Of a stretch of DNA of 64,000 nt, positions 30,401-41,352 are shown in pieces (within the stretch, counting starts at the first letter, position 1; every line of letters begins with the position of its first letter). A program made the translations under genes and the position numbers. The notes beneath the pieces were generated by a model. It saw nothing but the letters and a program-made list of their open reading frames with translations. It was not told where the DNA came from and did not search any database. Origin of the DNA: Adiantum capillus-veneris (Eukaryota; Streptophyta; Polypodiopsida; Polypodiales; Pteridaceae); assembly GCA_014529385.2 (NCBI GenBank), contig CM043946.1, forward strand, positions 15,955,077 to 16,019,076, written 5' to 3'.

Positions 30401-30707
30401 TAGATGATGTAAAGTTTGATGGCCTTGTCTCTATATTTTTGCAAGATGCCCAATCCAAAAATAAATAAATAGGCCTAAGTGGCTGTGAGAGCGCTAGGTG
30501 CGGAAGCGATGCGCGGTGCGTGTCGAGTGCGAGGGAGGAGAAGAGTAGAAGACACACTATGTGGGCCGGCAAAGAAACCTCCAAAAATGTGGTGAGGAGC
30601 TCCGTATTCTTTTGTGTATATGAAGAATAAGGAATGTGTACATACAATGGGTGGTCGGACACAGGACATCCAGCCCCAGGAAAAGGTACAATGTCTTTAC
30701 CCCAACA
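30401..30707 (-). repeat. 3' LTR end of a minus-strand copia-type element
   Basis: On the minus strand AAGTGGGAGAA (plus 30708-30718) is a polypurine tract followed by TGTTGGGGTAAAGACATTG, a typical copia 3' LTR start. The left limit is uncertain and no partner LTR or coding part is identified; only the PPT/LTR junction is solid. Confidence 0.5.
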
Positions 30708-30718
30708 TTCTCCCACTT

Positions 30719-31098
30719 AAAGGCGAATGTGCCAATAAGTGGGTCCTACTAGCTAAACTACTAGTATGTACAAGAAAACATGTGAGATACTCTCCCAACC
30801 TATGTCCACTGGCTCACTCAGTCAATCTACATGCATCCGTATCGGCTCTAGGGATAGGCGAGCATGCGTGCTCATGCTAGAGCCTGTATATAAATCCCGC
30901 TAACAACTCTATATGGTCTGCAAAACTCCACTATGCATCATGCTAGTATCAGTCATCGTAAGACTGACAATTCCTACTGCAAATGCTCCCACTGTAACTG
31001 GTAGATCGGGCCTCGACACTAGTAGGTCATACATGAGACACCCAAACGCTAATGAAATTCACGCAAACCTAGTAGTCCTAGCTTCCCTTGTGCTATTT
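30719..31098. other. Flank between the copia PPT and CACTA element 1
   Basis: No coding domain. TATTT ends at the CACTA insertion; TTT (31096-31098) is the target duplication. Presumably 3' interior of the minus-strand copia element. Confidence 0.4.
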
Positions 31099-31114
31099 CA
31101 CTACAAGAGGCTAT

Positions 31115-31280
31115 TCATATTAGCGACGCTCACACAGCGACGCTCAAAAAAAAAATCCCAGCGTCGCTATGAGCGTTGCAAATTTACAAGTAAATTTGCG
31201 ACGCTCATAGCGACGTCGACTGGGCTAAAAAAATAATAGAGAGCGCCCAAAAACTCAGATCTCAGATCTGAGTTTTTCGA
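31115..31280. repeat. 5' subterminal repeats of CACTA 1
   Basis: Repeated GCGACGCTC in both orientations (about 31122-31215), the probable binding sites for the element-encoded accessory protein, followed by a 29-bp palindrome at 31249-31277 (14-bp arms AAAAACTCAGATCT around one base). Confidence 0.75.
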
Positions 31281-31304
31281 CGCCCTCAAGCAAAGAGCAG
31301 GTAA

Positions 31305-31306
31305 CG

Positions 31307-31360
<54 letters not shown>

Positions 31361-31441
31361 CACACACACACACACGAGGAGAGGAAGGAGAGCCATGTAT
31401 GCTCCTTTCCTCTCCTCACTCTCATGTTCCCTTCCCCTCTT

Positions 31442-31487
<46 letters not shown>

Positions 31488-31496
31488 AGTGTTTTT

Positions 31497-31528
<32 letters not shown>

Positions 31529-31705
31529 GTACAAACATAAACAAAAACGCACACACACATACATAAACAAAGAATGCACACACACATTGAGAGAGGAAAA
31601 GAGAGAGAGAGCATGCATAAACAAAAAACGCACACATTGAGAGAGGAAAAGAGAGAGAAAACATGCATAAACAAAAAAACGCACACACATTGAGAGAGAA
31701 AGAGA
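31305..31705. repeat. CT/CA/GA microsatellites and a 50-bp minisatellite
   Basis: (CT)n at 31309-31352 and 31440-31473, (CA)n at 31360-31376 and 31474-31486, (GA)n at 31497-31520, then three to four copies of a ~50-bp unit containing CATAAACAAAAAACGCACAC and TTGAGAGAGGAAAAG. Frames across it are simple-repeat artefacts. Confidence 0.85.
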
Positions 31706-31904
31706 TAGAAACTAATTTAACGTCGTAGGAAACTAATTAAAATTAAAAGACCTAAAGATCTCGCCGACGAGGAGTTGAACTCAAGACCTATTATTCAAGA
31801 GGGAAATGGCATAACCAATCTATCATACTTGGCATGGGTGATAGAAAGGTTATACCATTTATCTCTTTTTATTGGCACACACATCCACACACGCGCACAC
31901 ACAC

Positions 31905-32735
31905 AAGAAGAAGAGAGTTATAACGTCGTAGGAAACTATCCTAAAAGACGTTAAAGATTAGGTTAGATGTAGACTTATGTTAAATTAGATTTAGGTTTAT
32001 TTAAGTTAAATTAGATTAGATTTAGGTTTATTTTTAATTAGATTTACGTTTATTTACGCTAGATTTATATTTACGTTATATTAGATTAGATTTAGGTCTC
32101 CATAGACTGCGATGCCTGCATGAAGCGGGTGAAGAAAGCCCTCAATGGAATATAGGGTATTGCTGCTTTCACTCATGGTGGGCTCCGTCGATCCAAAAGT
32201 ACTGGTGAAATGTCTTCAGAAGATAGGGAAGAAGGTGGATCTTCAGGGCGGCAAGAGTCACTACATCCTCGACACAATGACCATCTAGACAACCTCTAGT
32301 CATTCAACAGCAACTTCAAAGTTAGTAACAAGAGCAAGAACGGTCTAAAGGGCCAATTGCTGTCGTTAGATGTGGATGGAGATTAGGCAGCGTCACCACC
32401 GGAAGTTAACTCTCACATCTTTAGTGATGAGAATGCCAACTCTTGCCGAGTTATGTGAAAAATTATGTGTTAAATCAATTTTAAGGTTCTTATAATCCCT
32501 GTTAGTTTAGTTCTTTGTTTTTAATATAACATAATTTACGTTAGAATATTTAGATTTATGTTATATTAGATTAGACTTAGGTTTATTTACGTTTACCCCC
32601 CCCCACACACACACACACACCCACAAGAAGAAGAGAGTTTTAACGTCGTAGGAAACTATCCCAAAAGACGTTAAAGATTAGGTTAGATGTAGACTTACGT
32701 TAAATTAGATTTAGGTTTATTTTTAGTTAGATTTA
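31905..32735. repeat. ~110-bp direct repeats flanking the captured gene
   Basis: 31905-32015 and 32625-32735 share AAGAAGAAGAGAGTT, TAACGTCGTAGGAAACTATC and AAGACGTTAAAGATTAGG, followed by TTAGATTTAGGTTTATT repeats. A partial third copy starts at about 31717. They bracket the HMA-like gene fragment, suggesting insertion within, or duplication of, this segment. Confidence 0.8.
32096..32458 (+). pseudogene. Captured heavy-metal-associated (HIPP-like) gene copy
   Basis: Three blocks read in order with two frame changes. VSIDCDACMKRVKKALNGI matches the metal-binding helix of HMA domains (CXXC is CDAC). VGSVDPKVLVKCLQKIGKK is the second half of an HMA domain. FNSNFKVSNKSKNGLKGQLL runs to SPPEVNSHIFSDENANSCRV and ends CRVM then TGA, a CaaX-type isoprenylation box. 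This order is that of heavy-metal-associated isoprenylated plant proteins, which bind metals via HMA and attach to membranes by prenylation. Internal TAGs and frameshifts show it is not translated. It has no relation to transposase, so it is host sequence inside the transposon. It stands alone; the frame starts just after a TTAG. Confidence 0.72.
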
Positions 32736-32959
32736 CGTTTATTTAGATTTACGCTTATTTACGTTAGATCGAGTCCACGCAAGAATTACTTACGGTTTAG
32801 GGTTTAGAGTTAGACGAACAGTGAAAAGATCTACTGTGAAAAGATGTTAAGATGCTGTGAAGTGCTACAGCTAGAGAAGAGGCAAAGGGGTTTTGTCCAC
32901 TACATGCAGTATCATGTAGACGTGGGTCTGTAGATTTCTTGTACCCACAAATATAGGTA

Positions 32960-33053
32960 TTGACCAATAAAGACGAGATTATAACCCGGTGGTTCTGATC
33001 TCCGTGCACCTCTAGACCGAGGTGTGCGGGGATTGGACATGACTAGAGAATGT

Positions 33054-33055
<2 letters not shown>
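32960..33055 (+). promoter_or_regulatory. Conserved block upstream of CACTA transposase genes
   Basis: ACCAATAAAGACGAG, GATCTCCGTGCACCTCTAGA and GAGGTGTGCGGGGAT lie about 100 bp upstream of the transposase start. The same block, inverted with that gene, occurs twice upstream of the transposase in CACTA 2 (46325-46430, 46575-46665). Conservation between elements with different termini suggests promoter or leader function. Confidence 0.5.
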
Positions 33056-33092
<37 letters not shown>

Positions 33093-33154
33093 GACGAAGA
33101 ATGCCAATAGAATATTAAATTTGTTGTCCAGGTTATAAGATTTTTATCCTCATT

Positions 33155-35842
33155 ATGAGTAGTGACGAGGATGTGGGACCGTCCAACCGAAACACCTATC
33201 TCTCAACGAGGGTCTTATGTCTTTGTAATCAATGCAAGCATGCTGTGCGACGGACAAGACGTGTTTCTTTGCAGCACGTTCGCGAATTTGCCGAGTTCGA
33301 TCCATCTATTATAGATCGAGTTGTTGCCAATTATAACTCGTCGAACTCTGACGCTGGCCAACAAGCAGCAATCTTGCAACCCAATAGACGTGTTCGCAGG
33401 CGCTTTGGTCAAGCAGCATATGTGAAGCCACAAGATGTAGCCTCTGACAGCTCGGGGGATGATCATGCAGAGTACATTCCCAACGAGGCAATGTTTGAGC
33501 CCGAGATTGATGAAATGATCGAGACGATCATGGATTCAGAAAGGCTTATCTATGATGATATGAAAAGTGAAGCCGATACGCTATTGTATAATGGAGCACG
33601 TATATCTATATTGAAAGCACTCCTGGTTCTTCTCAACATGCAGGCAAAGTTTGGATGGAGTGACACTAGCGTCACAGCGCTTTTCAGGTGATCTATTACA
33701 ATTAGTTTACTTTAATAAAACTCTAAATGTATAATGATCTGATAGATTTTTACACGACTGTATCGTATTTTTATGTTGTGTAGATTGCTTAAAGAGCACA
33801 TACTACCAGCTGACAATGTGATGCCAGATTCCCGAGATGAAGCAAGAAAGATTTTGCGAAACTTGGGGATGGATTACAATTCTATCCACGCTTGTCCTAA
33901 TGACTGCATTCTTTTCAGAGGGGAATACATAGACATGGAGAAGTGTTCGAAATGTGATTCCGAAAGATATCGAGTAGATCTCCACGGGACAAAAATTCCA
34001 CAAAAGGTTTTGCGTCATTTTCCTCTGCTTCCTCGCATCAAGCATTTCTTCGAATGTAAGTCCATGGCCGCCCTAGCATCATGGCATGAGGAGAATAAAT
34101 CTTCGGATGGTGTGCTACGAATTCCTACAGATTGCACAGCCTGGAAACATATAGATGGAACATGGTCGGATTTTGCCAGGGAAGCTCGAAATTTGCGCTT
34201 AGGCCTGGCTATGGATGGCGTAAATCCATTTGGTCAAAGATCAACATCTTACAGTGTATGGCCCGTTGTCATCGTCAACTACAACATTCCCTCGTGGTTG
34301 ACTACGAAGAAGACTACAAAGCTGGTGCAATGGATCTCACAAAAGGAGATCAACGTAGACTCCATACCATTCGCCAAACTAAATGCTGCGGAGCTTGTGT
34401 GCATGTTTGAGAAACATTTTCCTACTACCATGCTAACCATTCAGGTGCATCTTCTTGTTCACATAGTTGATGAGGTGGAAATAGCTGGCACAGTTCATTC
34501 CAGATGGATGTTCTTCTTAGAACGTTTCATGAAAACGCTTAAGGGATATGTGCGTCAAAAGGCACGTCCGGAGGGTAGCATGGCAGAAGGTTGCTTGGTA
34601 TCAGAGTCCCTAGTGTACATTGGAGAGTGGCTAGACGGATTTGATAAAGCCCGGGACACGCTATGGCGAACCATAGATGATGAGCGCATATCTGGGATTG
34701 TCATGTGCAATCTCGGTGTTGAGAAGAAGATGATGGAAGATCTAGAGGCTAAAATCAACCGATTTTGCATGCTTCACAATCCAGTGATGCAAAAGTGGAT
34801 TTCACAATATGAGGATGCAAAGCAAGAGCGACAAAGGGCACGAATCGAGTGGAGACGGGGAAGACGACCACCAATGCACTATCCGACGGTTCTGGAGAGC
34901 CTACCAACCTTCATGAGCTTAAGATGGTTGCACAACCAATTGAAAAGCGCACAACAATGCGGTGACGAAGTGACTGAGGAAGAGTGGGAGTACTCTCGGG
35001 GTTGCGCGACCAAGGTAAGTTTGCAATGTACGACTAGCTAGTGACTTTATTTCTAAACGTTTGAACGGCCACTCACAATCTTTGTTAGTTGTAGTATAAG
35101 TCATACACAGCAGCATGGTGTAAAGGTCGACATTTTAGGGTGGAACGAATCGACAAAAAGCGTTTTACTCAAGATTGTCATGGCAAAATTTGAACAGTCT
35201 AGTCGACGACGTTCCTCTGATGCAGATCCTGTGGTGGCGGAACTCACTTACTTCGGCACGCTGCAAGAGATTTTGAGGATCGATTACAAAGGATTTTTTG
35301 TCGACTTGTTCGACGTGCAATGGTTCAAGATAATCATGGAGGGTCGCAACGCTACTGTGCGTAGAGGAGAGTCTAGTTTTCTTGAGGTGGATTCTACTAA
35401 GAAATGGACTGACCTAAGAGACACTTTCGTACTACCCGAGCATTGTGAACAAGTAAGTATGTAAATAGTTAACATCCCCCTTTTACAAGTTATGTGCTTG
35501 AAAGCTCTCATGTAAGTTATGTGGCTCTGCCAGGTAATATTTCATCCTACAAAGTCTACATCAAACTGGTGGTACGTCATAGAGGTAGCCCCTCGTAGTG
35601 CAAGGACGTATGAAGGCTACCATGTGCCAATCACAACGGCATCAATGGAGGAGATCAGAGAAGATGCTCAATCAGAAGCCGCTGCGGTGGTACCAAACGA
35701 GCATCAAGATGCTACTACTCTATATGGGGTGCATGCAGAGGAGCTACAAAATGAAACAAAGGATATGTGTTTAAACGGAGAGCTCTATATAGATATAGGA
35801 AGTTATGCTGAGTTATGCGAGGATGAGAGAGAGATCTCTTAA
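33155..35842 (+). pseudogene. TNP2-like CACTA transposase, core deleted
   Basis: Exon 1 33155-33687 starts MSSDEDVGPSN, has a Cys/His cluster LCLCNQCKHAVRRTRR, and splices (intron 33688-33783) to LLKEHILPADNVMPDSRDEA and CPNDCILFRG. EKCSKCDSERY, WKHIDGTWSDFA and LAMDGVNPFGQRS are classic TNP2 blocks. Just after YNIPSWL the frame passes to TTKKTTKLVQWI, skipping the catalytic middle present in CACTA 2. VHLLVHIVDEVEIAG and KARPEGSMAEG (DUF4218 type) follow, then an intron at 35015, a broken exon, and a DUF4216-like part (WYVIEVAPRSARTYEG) ending at 35842. The transposase would cut and paste the element; without the core it should be inactive. Confidence 0.85.
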
Positions 35843-36114
35843 AGCCACAAATATTGTATTTGAACAATTTTGCTCCGTGTTGTAAAAGCTCTGGCTCTCT
35901 AAGTACCTTCCATGGTGTATAACGCTCTTTTCTACTCGTGCTCACATCTTTTGATTGAAAATTCTGAGTTTTCGACTTGCCTCTTCTATCACTCAATTCA
36001 TTGCGTCATTGTATTTATATGCGTCATTACGTCATTGTATTTAATGGTCTTTGCGTCATTGTCTACTCTATTCATTCAATATTAAGTTTAAATATTCGTG
36101 TGTTTAATGCAGGT

Positions 36115-37430
36115 ATGGATGATGAGGAGTTTCTTTCTTCTTTGTCACCGCAGCAGAGAGTGTGGTACGTGGAGCGTCATCGCTCTGGCGCATCATCACG
36201 CGTTCCTACTCCATCCGCATCTCCCTCTCTTTCGGAGCATTCGGCGCGCTCCGAAGCTTCGGCGTCGACGAGACGAGCTTCACACTCGTCTAGACACCGG
36301 CGCTCTAGTGGTGGCGGTGGCGGTGGCGGTTGTTGTGGGGATTCCGCCACTGATGCCTCCACACCGCCTCGTGTTCGACGAGGCTCTCTACCCTCCCCTT
36401 CTTTGCCCGCCCCCACACCAGCCACAACAGCGCCATCTACGCCAGGTTTTGCACGGCTGACTGTTCCTAGCAGCTACACACCTCTACCTACTCCGTCAAG
36501 AGCCACCCCACTCGACACTCCTCGCTTCGGGGCCCAGACGCCGGTGGAGACACCTGACGTCCGTACCCCCATCGACACGCCGCTAGAGACCCCTGCCAGG
36601 ACACCCAGGTTCACGCGTCACCGGCCAGAGGGCTTGCCTTACTCCGTCGACTTCAGCGGCGGCATCATCATGGATGATGACGGCAAGAAGGTGATCTCGC
36701 GCATGCGTGGTCTTTGCTCTCAGCTGTTTAGACACTACATACTAAACAAATGGAGTGAAGTACCAAGTGATTTAAAAAACAGAGTCATCATCATACTTCA
36801 TGATGAGTTTCCCGTTCCAACACGGGATCAGCGCTTCAATAAAGACCTGATGAAGATTCGAATGCGCGAATACTGCAAACACAAGCGTTCCGAAGTGCAA
36901 AAAGCAATCAAGCATGGGTGGAACAGGCCAGATTCGCTAGCCAAAGAAGATTGGAAGAATGCGAAGAAAGCAGCGCGCGAGAATCCCGACAAGTGGAAGC
37001 AACAAAAGGATGCAGCCAGAGCGCGAGTAGAGGCAGGGAGCTCGCACCACTTGGGGAGCGGTGGATGGGCATCATTTGAGGCCGATTTTGTAAGTGTTTT
37101 CGCATTGCTCTTTATGTTCGATAGTTTAGGGTTTATGAGTTTTTTAATTCTAACATAATGAATTCTTTGTATGTTTTGACAGTGGTCGATGACAGGACGT
37201 GATCCCACACCGTACAAGCGCGAGTACGCAGGCAGGAAGGGCTTAAACGCCCTGATGGACATTCTCAGTTCTCGCGGCGGCATGGTTAGTATTAGGGTTT
37301 ACTCTTTTCTATTTTTTGTATTGTTTTATAAATGTCGTTATATGTTTATACTTACTGAAAGCTGTCTTATTGTCTTTTTTTGCAGAATCCGACAGATACG
37401 CCGCTTAGACGCGATGAGACGTCTGACTAG
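36115..37430 (+). CDS. CACTA accessory protein (TNPA / Transposase_24-like), 3 exons
   Basis: Exons 36115-37089, 37183-37284 and 37386-37430 join in phase with GT-AG introns to 373 residues ending TDTPLRRDETSD. N-terminal MDDEEFLSSLSPQQRVWYVE, then Ser/Arg-rich, an [16 protein letters not shown] run, DASTPPR, and about 100 Pro/Thr-rich residues. Residues about 190-320 are the folded part (GKKVISRMRGLCSQLF, HDEFPVPTRDQRF, KDAARARVEAGSSHHLG), like the plant Ptta/En-Spm accessory family that binds subterminal repeats. An AG sits two bases before the ATG, so an upstream exon is possible. No stop or frameshift: the only undamaged gene of this element. Confidence 0.8.
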
Positions 37431-37784
37431 ACGACGTCAGTTTAGCCGTAGCTAGATAGCATTAGTTTAGGGTTTCTCATAGCTTATGTATCATGAGACG
37501 GATTTTATACGTCTTTTTGAACCATGTATATTATTACATTTGTCACCGCAGTTCATTTTGCCAATCAATTCTTTATGCCTATGATGTTGTACAATTGTCA
37601 TTATTACATTTGCCAATCAATTCATTTTGCCTATGATGTGTACAATTGTCAATTTTGCAAACAATGCGTCTTGTGGGTGACTATTTTGGGTCTATTATCT
37701 ACCCTTGCACTTTTTTTAAAAAGTGAATCAAGTACAATATGGTTGATGGGTGGCAGGGCATTCAATGCCCTGTCACCAAAAAAA

Positions 37785-38018
37785 ATTTCTCTCGGACGTC
37801 GCTATAACCGTCGCTATTTATGGCTCTGTAGCGTTGCTATGAGCGTCGCTATAGACTTCTGTGTAAATGTCGCTATGACCGTCGCTATGAGCGTCTCTAT
37901 ATAGTGAAGCCTATAGCGTCGCATATAGCGACGCTCTCGTAGCGACGGTTTTAGCGACGCCGGGGGTTATAAAAACCCAGTGTATTTCCGTCGCTAACAG
38001 CGTCACAAGAGCACACAA
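37785..38018. repeat. 3' subterminal repeats of CACTA 1
   Basis: More than ten copies of (G)CGTCGCTAT and inverted TAGCGACG, spaced 10-25 bp, up to the terminal repeat. They mirror the 5' subterminal array and are the expected binding sites of the accessory protein. Confidence 0.85.
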
Positions 38019-38030
38019 CCTCTTGTAGTG

Positions 38031-40406
38031 TTTACATGTACTGCATCATCTAGACTACTCATCGCGTATGAATGTGTCGATGTCTACACTGGGATGGCTA
38101 CGTCCCTCTCAACCATAGGCGGAACTGTGTGTCTTGGCACCAACTCATCAGCCTCTAGCATGAGCATATCAAAGAACTCCATGTATGTCATCTCTACATG
38201 TGTCTCTAGGGAGCAGACGCGCTCTACCTCTGCCTACACAGACCTTGACAACACCTGTTGTGTCTCATTAGAGCACTGTTGTTCTACCTCTATCTCTACA
38301 AAGTCTACTGGCATGTCTTGCAAAGCTAAATGCTTTGTCTCGTGAGCATGGTGGAGCTCACCCATGAAGGAGACGTGTCTCGTCTCTCGCTCAAAGCATG
38401 CTAGCAACAAAATCAAGACTATGCTATCTTGAACCTCAGATATATGCGCATGATATACCAAGCCACTATGGGCTTCTCTGGCAACAATCACTAATGATCT
38501 ACAATGCATTTGGAAAGAGTGCTCTCTAAGCAATTTCTAACACCCTTAGTTTGCTTGCTGTCTCACTGAGATTAAGCTCTATCTCAACTGAGGAACATAG
38601 TGCACATGTCGTAGCGTATATGATGTACCACTTGGCAGTGACAAGCAAACATCTCCTGCACCTGCAATGTCAAATGCCAAACCATCGGTCAAGTGTAGAA
38701 AATCGAAGCTTCCACTAGAGAAGGTACTAAACCACTCATGATGTGATATAACGTGGAAATTGCATCCTCATTCAGTAACCAACGGGGAGAAGTGTACCTC
38801 TGGAAGAAGTGTAATCAGGAGGAATGCTAAAGGCAAATGTTACATCACTGTCGTTGGCATATGAAGCCACTGCTCTAGCATGTGTCAAAACATCATGTGT
38901 ATCATGCACAGATCTCCGTTGCTACCTCATACACCTAAAACAATGGCATCTAATGTGCCATATGTGACAACAATGCAAACAACGCATATATCGGCAACTT
39001 TGAGACAGCCGTCTCTCACGAGTCATCATCATAGACTCTAAATTCTCACACATGTCTGCTAAGTGGATGCCAAGAAATCAAACTATGGTGAGAAATCCTG
39101 GGAGAATCTAGCAGAGTCTCCCTTGTAAAACTGAGAGAAGAACTCCAACCAAAGCTTAACCATAGACCATGCTAAACTGACAACAAAGTGGGAGATAACT
39201 CAACCACTCCACAATCATGGAAAGTATGATCAAGCGTATCAAAACCGATGCTCACATATGCATAAAATCAGCTCCACAAACTGCTATATCTGCAAGCATA
39301 CAATTTGGGACAAACAACTCAATCAAGCGTAAATCACATAACCATATACGCAAGTAGTGAGCAAACTAGCTCAAAACGCATCCCACTGGAAAAATTACCT
39401 GCAAAAATCTGCAAAAACCTATAAAACCTGTGAAAGTCTCGAGCCACACGAGCATATGCAACTCTCACTCCTGCGAGAGTGTGTGCAAGGCTAACAAAAC
39501 CTGTCAAACTAGGAGTCAAACACTCGACCACTAAACCATTAGAGAGAAAAACTACAGATATGCATAAAACATGGCAAGAAATTGGAAAAATCCGACAGAG
39601 TTTTCCTTGTAAACTGAGTAAAACTTAAAACATATCAGCCATAAACAATCGACAACACAAACAATGTGTAAAATGCATTAATGAAGCCGTTTCGATAATG
39701 CACAAAACAGAGACTCGGTCTCTCACCCACATATGTCATACACCAAGTCAAAAGTGACTAAACGCTCTCCAACCATGACGGAGAGAATCAAAACAAAACA
39801 TGTGGATTTTAATTAAAAAGCGCATAAACCTTTTCGAGACTAATCCGTCCCAATCACAAATCCATAAGCATAGCAACCGAGCTCACTCATGCAGAGTAGC
39901 TCTATGGATAACTCCACCTTTCTGAAACACATGAATACATGTGAACTCGGTACCTGTGAGCTATACCTAGCTCAAGATGTATCCGCAAATGCATACATAG
40001 CATAAATTGCAAAAGATCGTGCTAAAACCGCTCTCTGGAACGCCCCACACATTCAAACAATGCGTACAAAACCGCATCCGAATGTGTAACAATCACTTGT
40101 ATACACAAAATCAAGGTGAATTCCCTCTCAAATAGCACCACAGTGTACCATATATAGCCATAGATGCAAAGTGCACAATGCTCTACAATGTAGGAATCAA
40201 ACTGCCAAGCTTCAATATGTAGAGTGGTGGTTTGCTTGTTGAGTTGATGCGTTGCTTGTTTGGTTCACTTCGTAAGGATTGACAACCTCAAAGAGTCTTC
40301 GTTCCCCATCCAAGTCACTTCCTTGAGTATTGAGTGCCAGATAACTATGCTACAAACGTCTATCACAACAACTCGCTAATACTCGCATGACCGATATTCA
40401 AGCAAA
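38031..40406. other. Spacer between the two CACTA elements
   Basis: 2.4 kb without a domain-bearing frame on either strand. Begins with the TTT target duplication and ends with AAA, the target duplication of CACTA 2. AT-rich, apparently decayed sequence; it should be contiguous with 30719-31098 before CACTA 1 inserted. Confidence 0.5.
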
Positions 40407-40859
40407 CACTACAACACGTCGTGCAAAAATCGGCATAGATACCGGCAAGACAAGCTTTCTTTTATAAGTAAAATACGTTGGAATAAGCATCGTAATAAAC
40501 GTCGGTATCATAGCGTCGGTATAAATATCAGTATGAAGCAGTCCAAATTTATGCACTTATAATCGTCGGAATACACACAATAATATACGCTTGTATGAAC
40601 GCAGTTATTAGCATCGGACATTGTATGTAATATCGACGATTTTTTCGAGGCCTATACCAGCACATATACCGCAGTTTGTTTCGATGACCAAACTTGCATA
40701 TTTTTAATTTGGGCAGAGAGGGCTGGGATTGATGTTGCATGTACTGCAGCAATAGAAAACAGCTCTCTCTACCCAAAGGAAGAGTGCACAAGCAACCGCA
40801 CTCCACCTACAAGTTGACGCTAAAGAGCAGGTGTATACAGATTAGCAAAACTATAAAAA

Positions 40860-41170
40860 GAACAAAATCACAATATCAAAAGCTTGATCGTGACAAGTTC
40901 TCAAAAGCATAACCATAACGTCGACTCCCAAACCATAGGCACAACGGCATAACCACCATAATCTGATTGCCAAACCATAACTATCACATGATTGCCATAT
41001 CATGACTAAAAACCATAACCATAACTTGATTGTCAAACCCTAACCATACCATGATTGCCAGACCATCATTGCAAAACCATAACCATAACTTGATTGCCAA
41101 ACCATGATCAAAGCCTCTGTGCCATACCATAACCATAACCTCTGTGCCATACCATAATTGCGAAACAAAT
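40860..41170. repeat. Degenerate ACCATAACC/TTGCCAAACCAT repeats
   Basis: At least a dozen imperfect repeats of CCATAACCATAACTTGATTG and TTGCCAAACCATAA within CACTA 2, downstream of its accessory gene. Not coding. Source of several spurious Trp/Tyr-rich frames. Confidence 0.75.
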
Positions 41171-41352
41171 CATAATCACAAACAGAATGGAAAACCATAA
41201 ACAAAAGCACTACAATATTGTACATGCAAACAATCACTGAGTAAAATTGTATCATGAAGACCACAGCTACAAAAAAGATTGTACAAAGAAGACTGTATAA
41301 AGATGACTGAGTAAGACTGTATCAAGAAGACCGTCATGGTAATGCCTCCTAT

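Larger units (their letters stand above)
31099..38030 (+). mobile_element. CACTA (En/Spm) DNA transposon 1, 6.93 kb, TSD TTT
   Basis: Terminal inverted repeats CACTACAAGAGG (31099-31110) and CCTCTTGTAGTG (38019-38030), flanked by TTT on both sides, the 3-bp duplication of CACTA elements. Subterminal GCGACGCTC/GCGTCGCTA motifs crowd both ends. Inside, on the plus strand: microsatellite field, captured host gene fragment, TNP2-like transposase gene (internally deleted) and an intact three-exon accessory gene. It probably depends on a relative for transposase. Confidence 0.95.

Noticed and set aside
31255-31686. Cys/Phe/Leu- and Ser/Leu-repeat frames in CACTA 1
   Set aside because: Products of CT/CA microsatellites and the 50-bp minisatellite.
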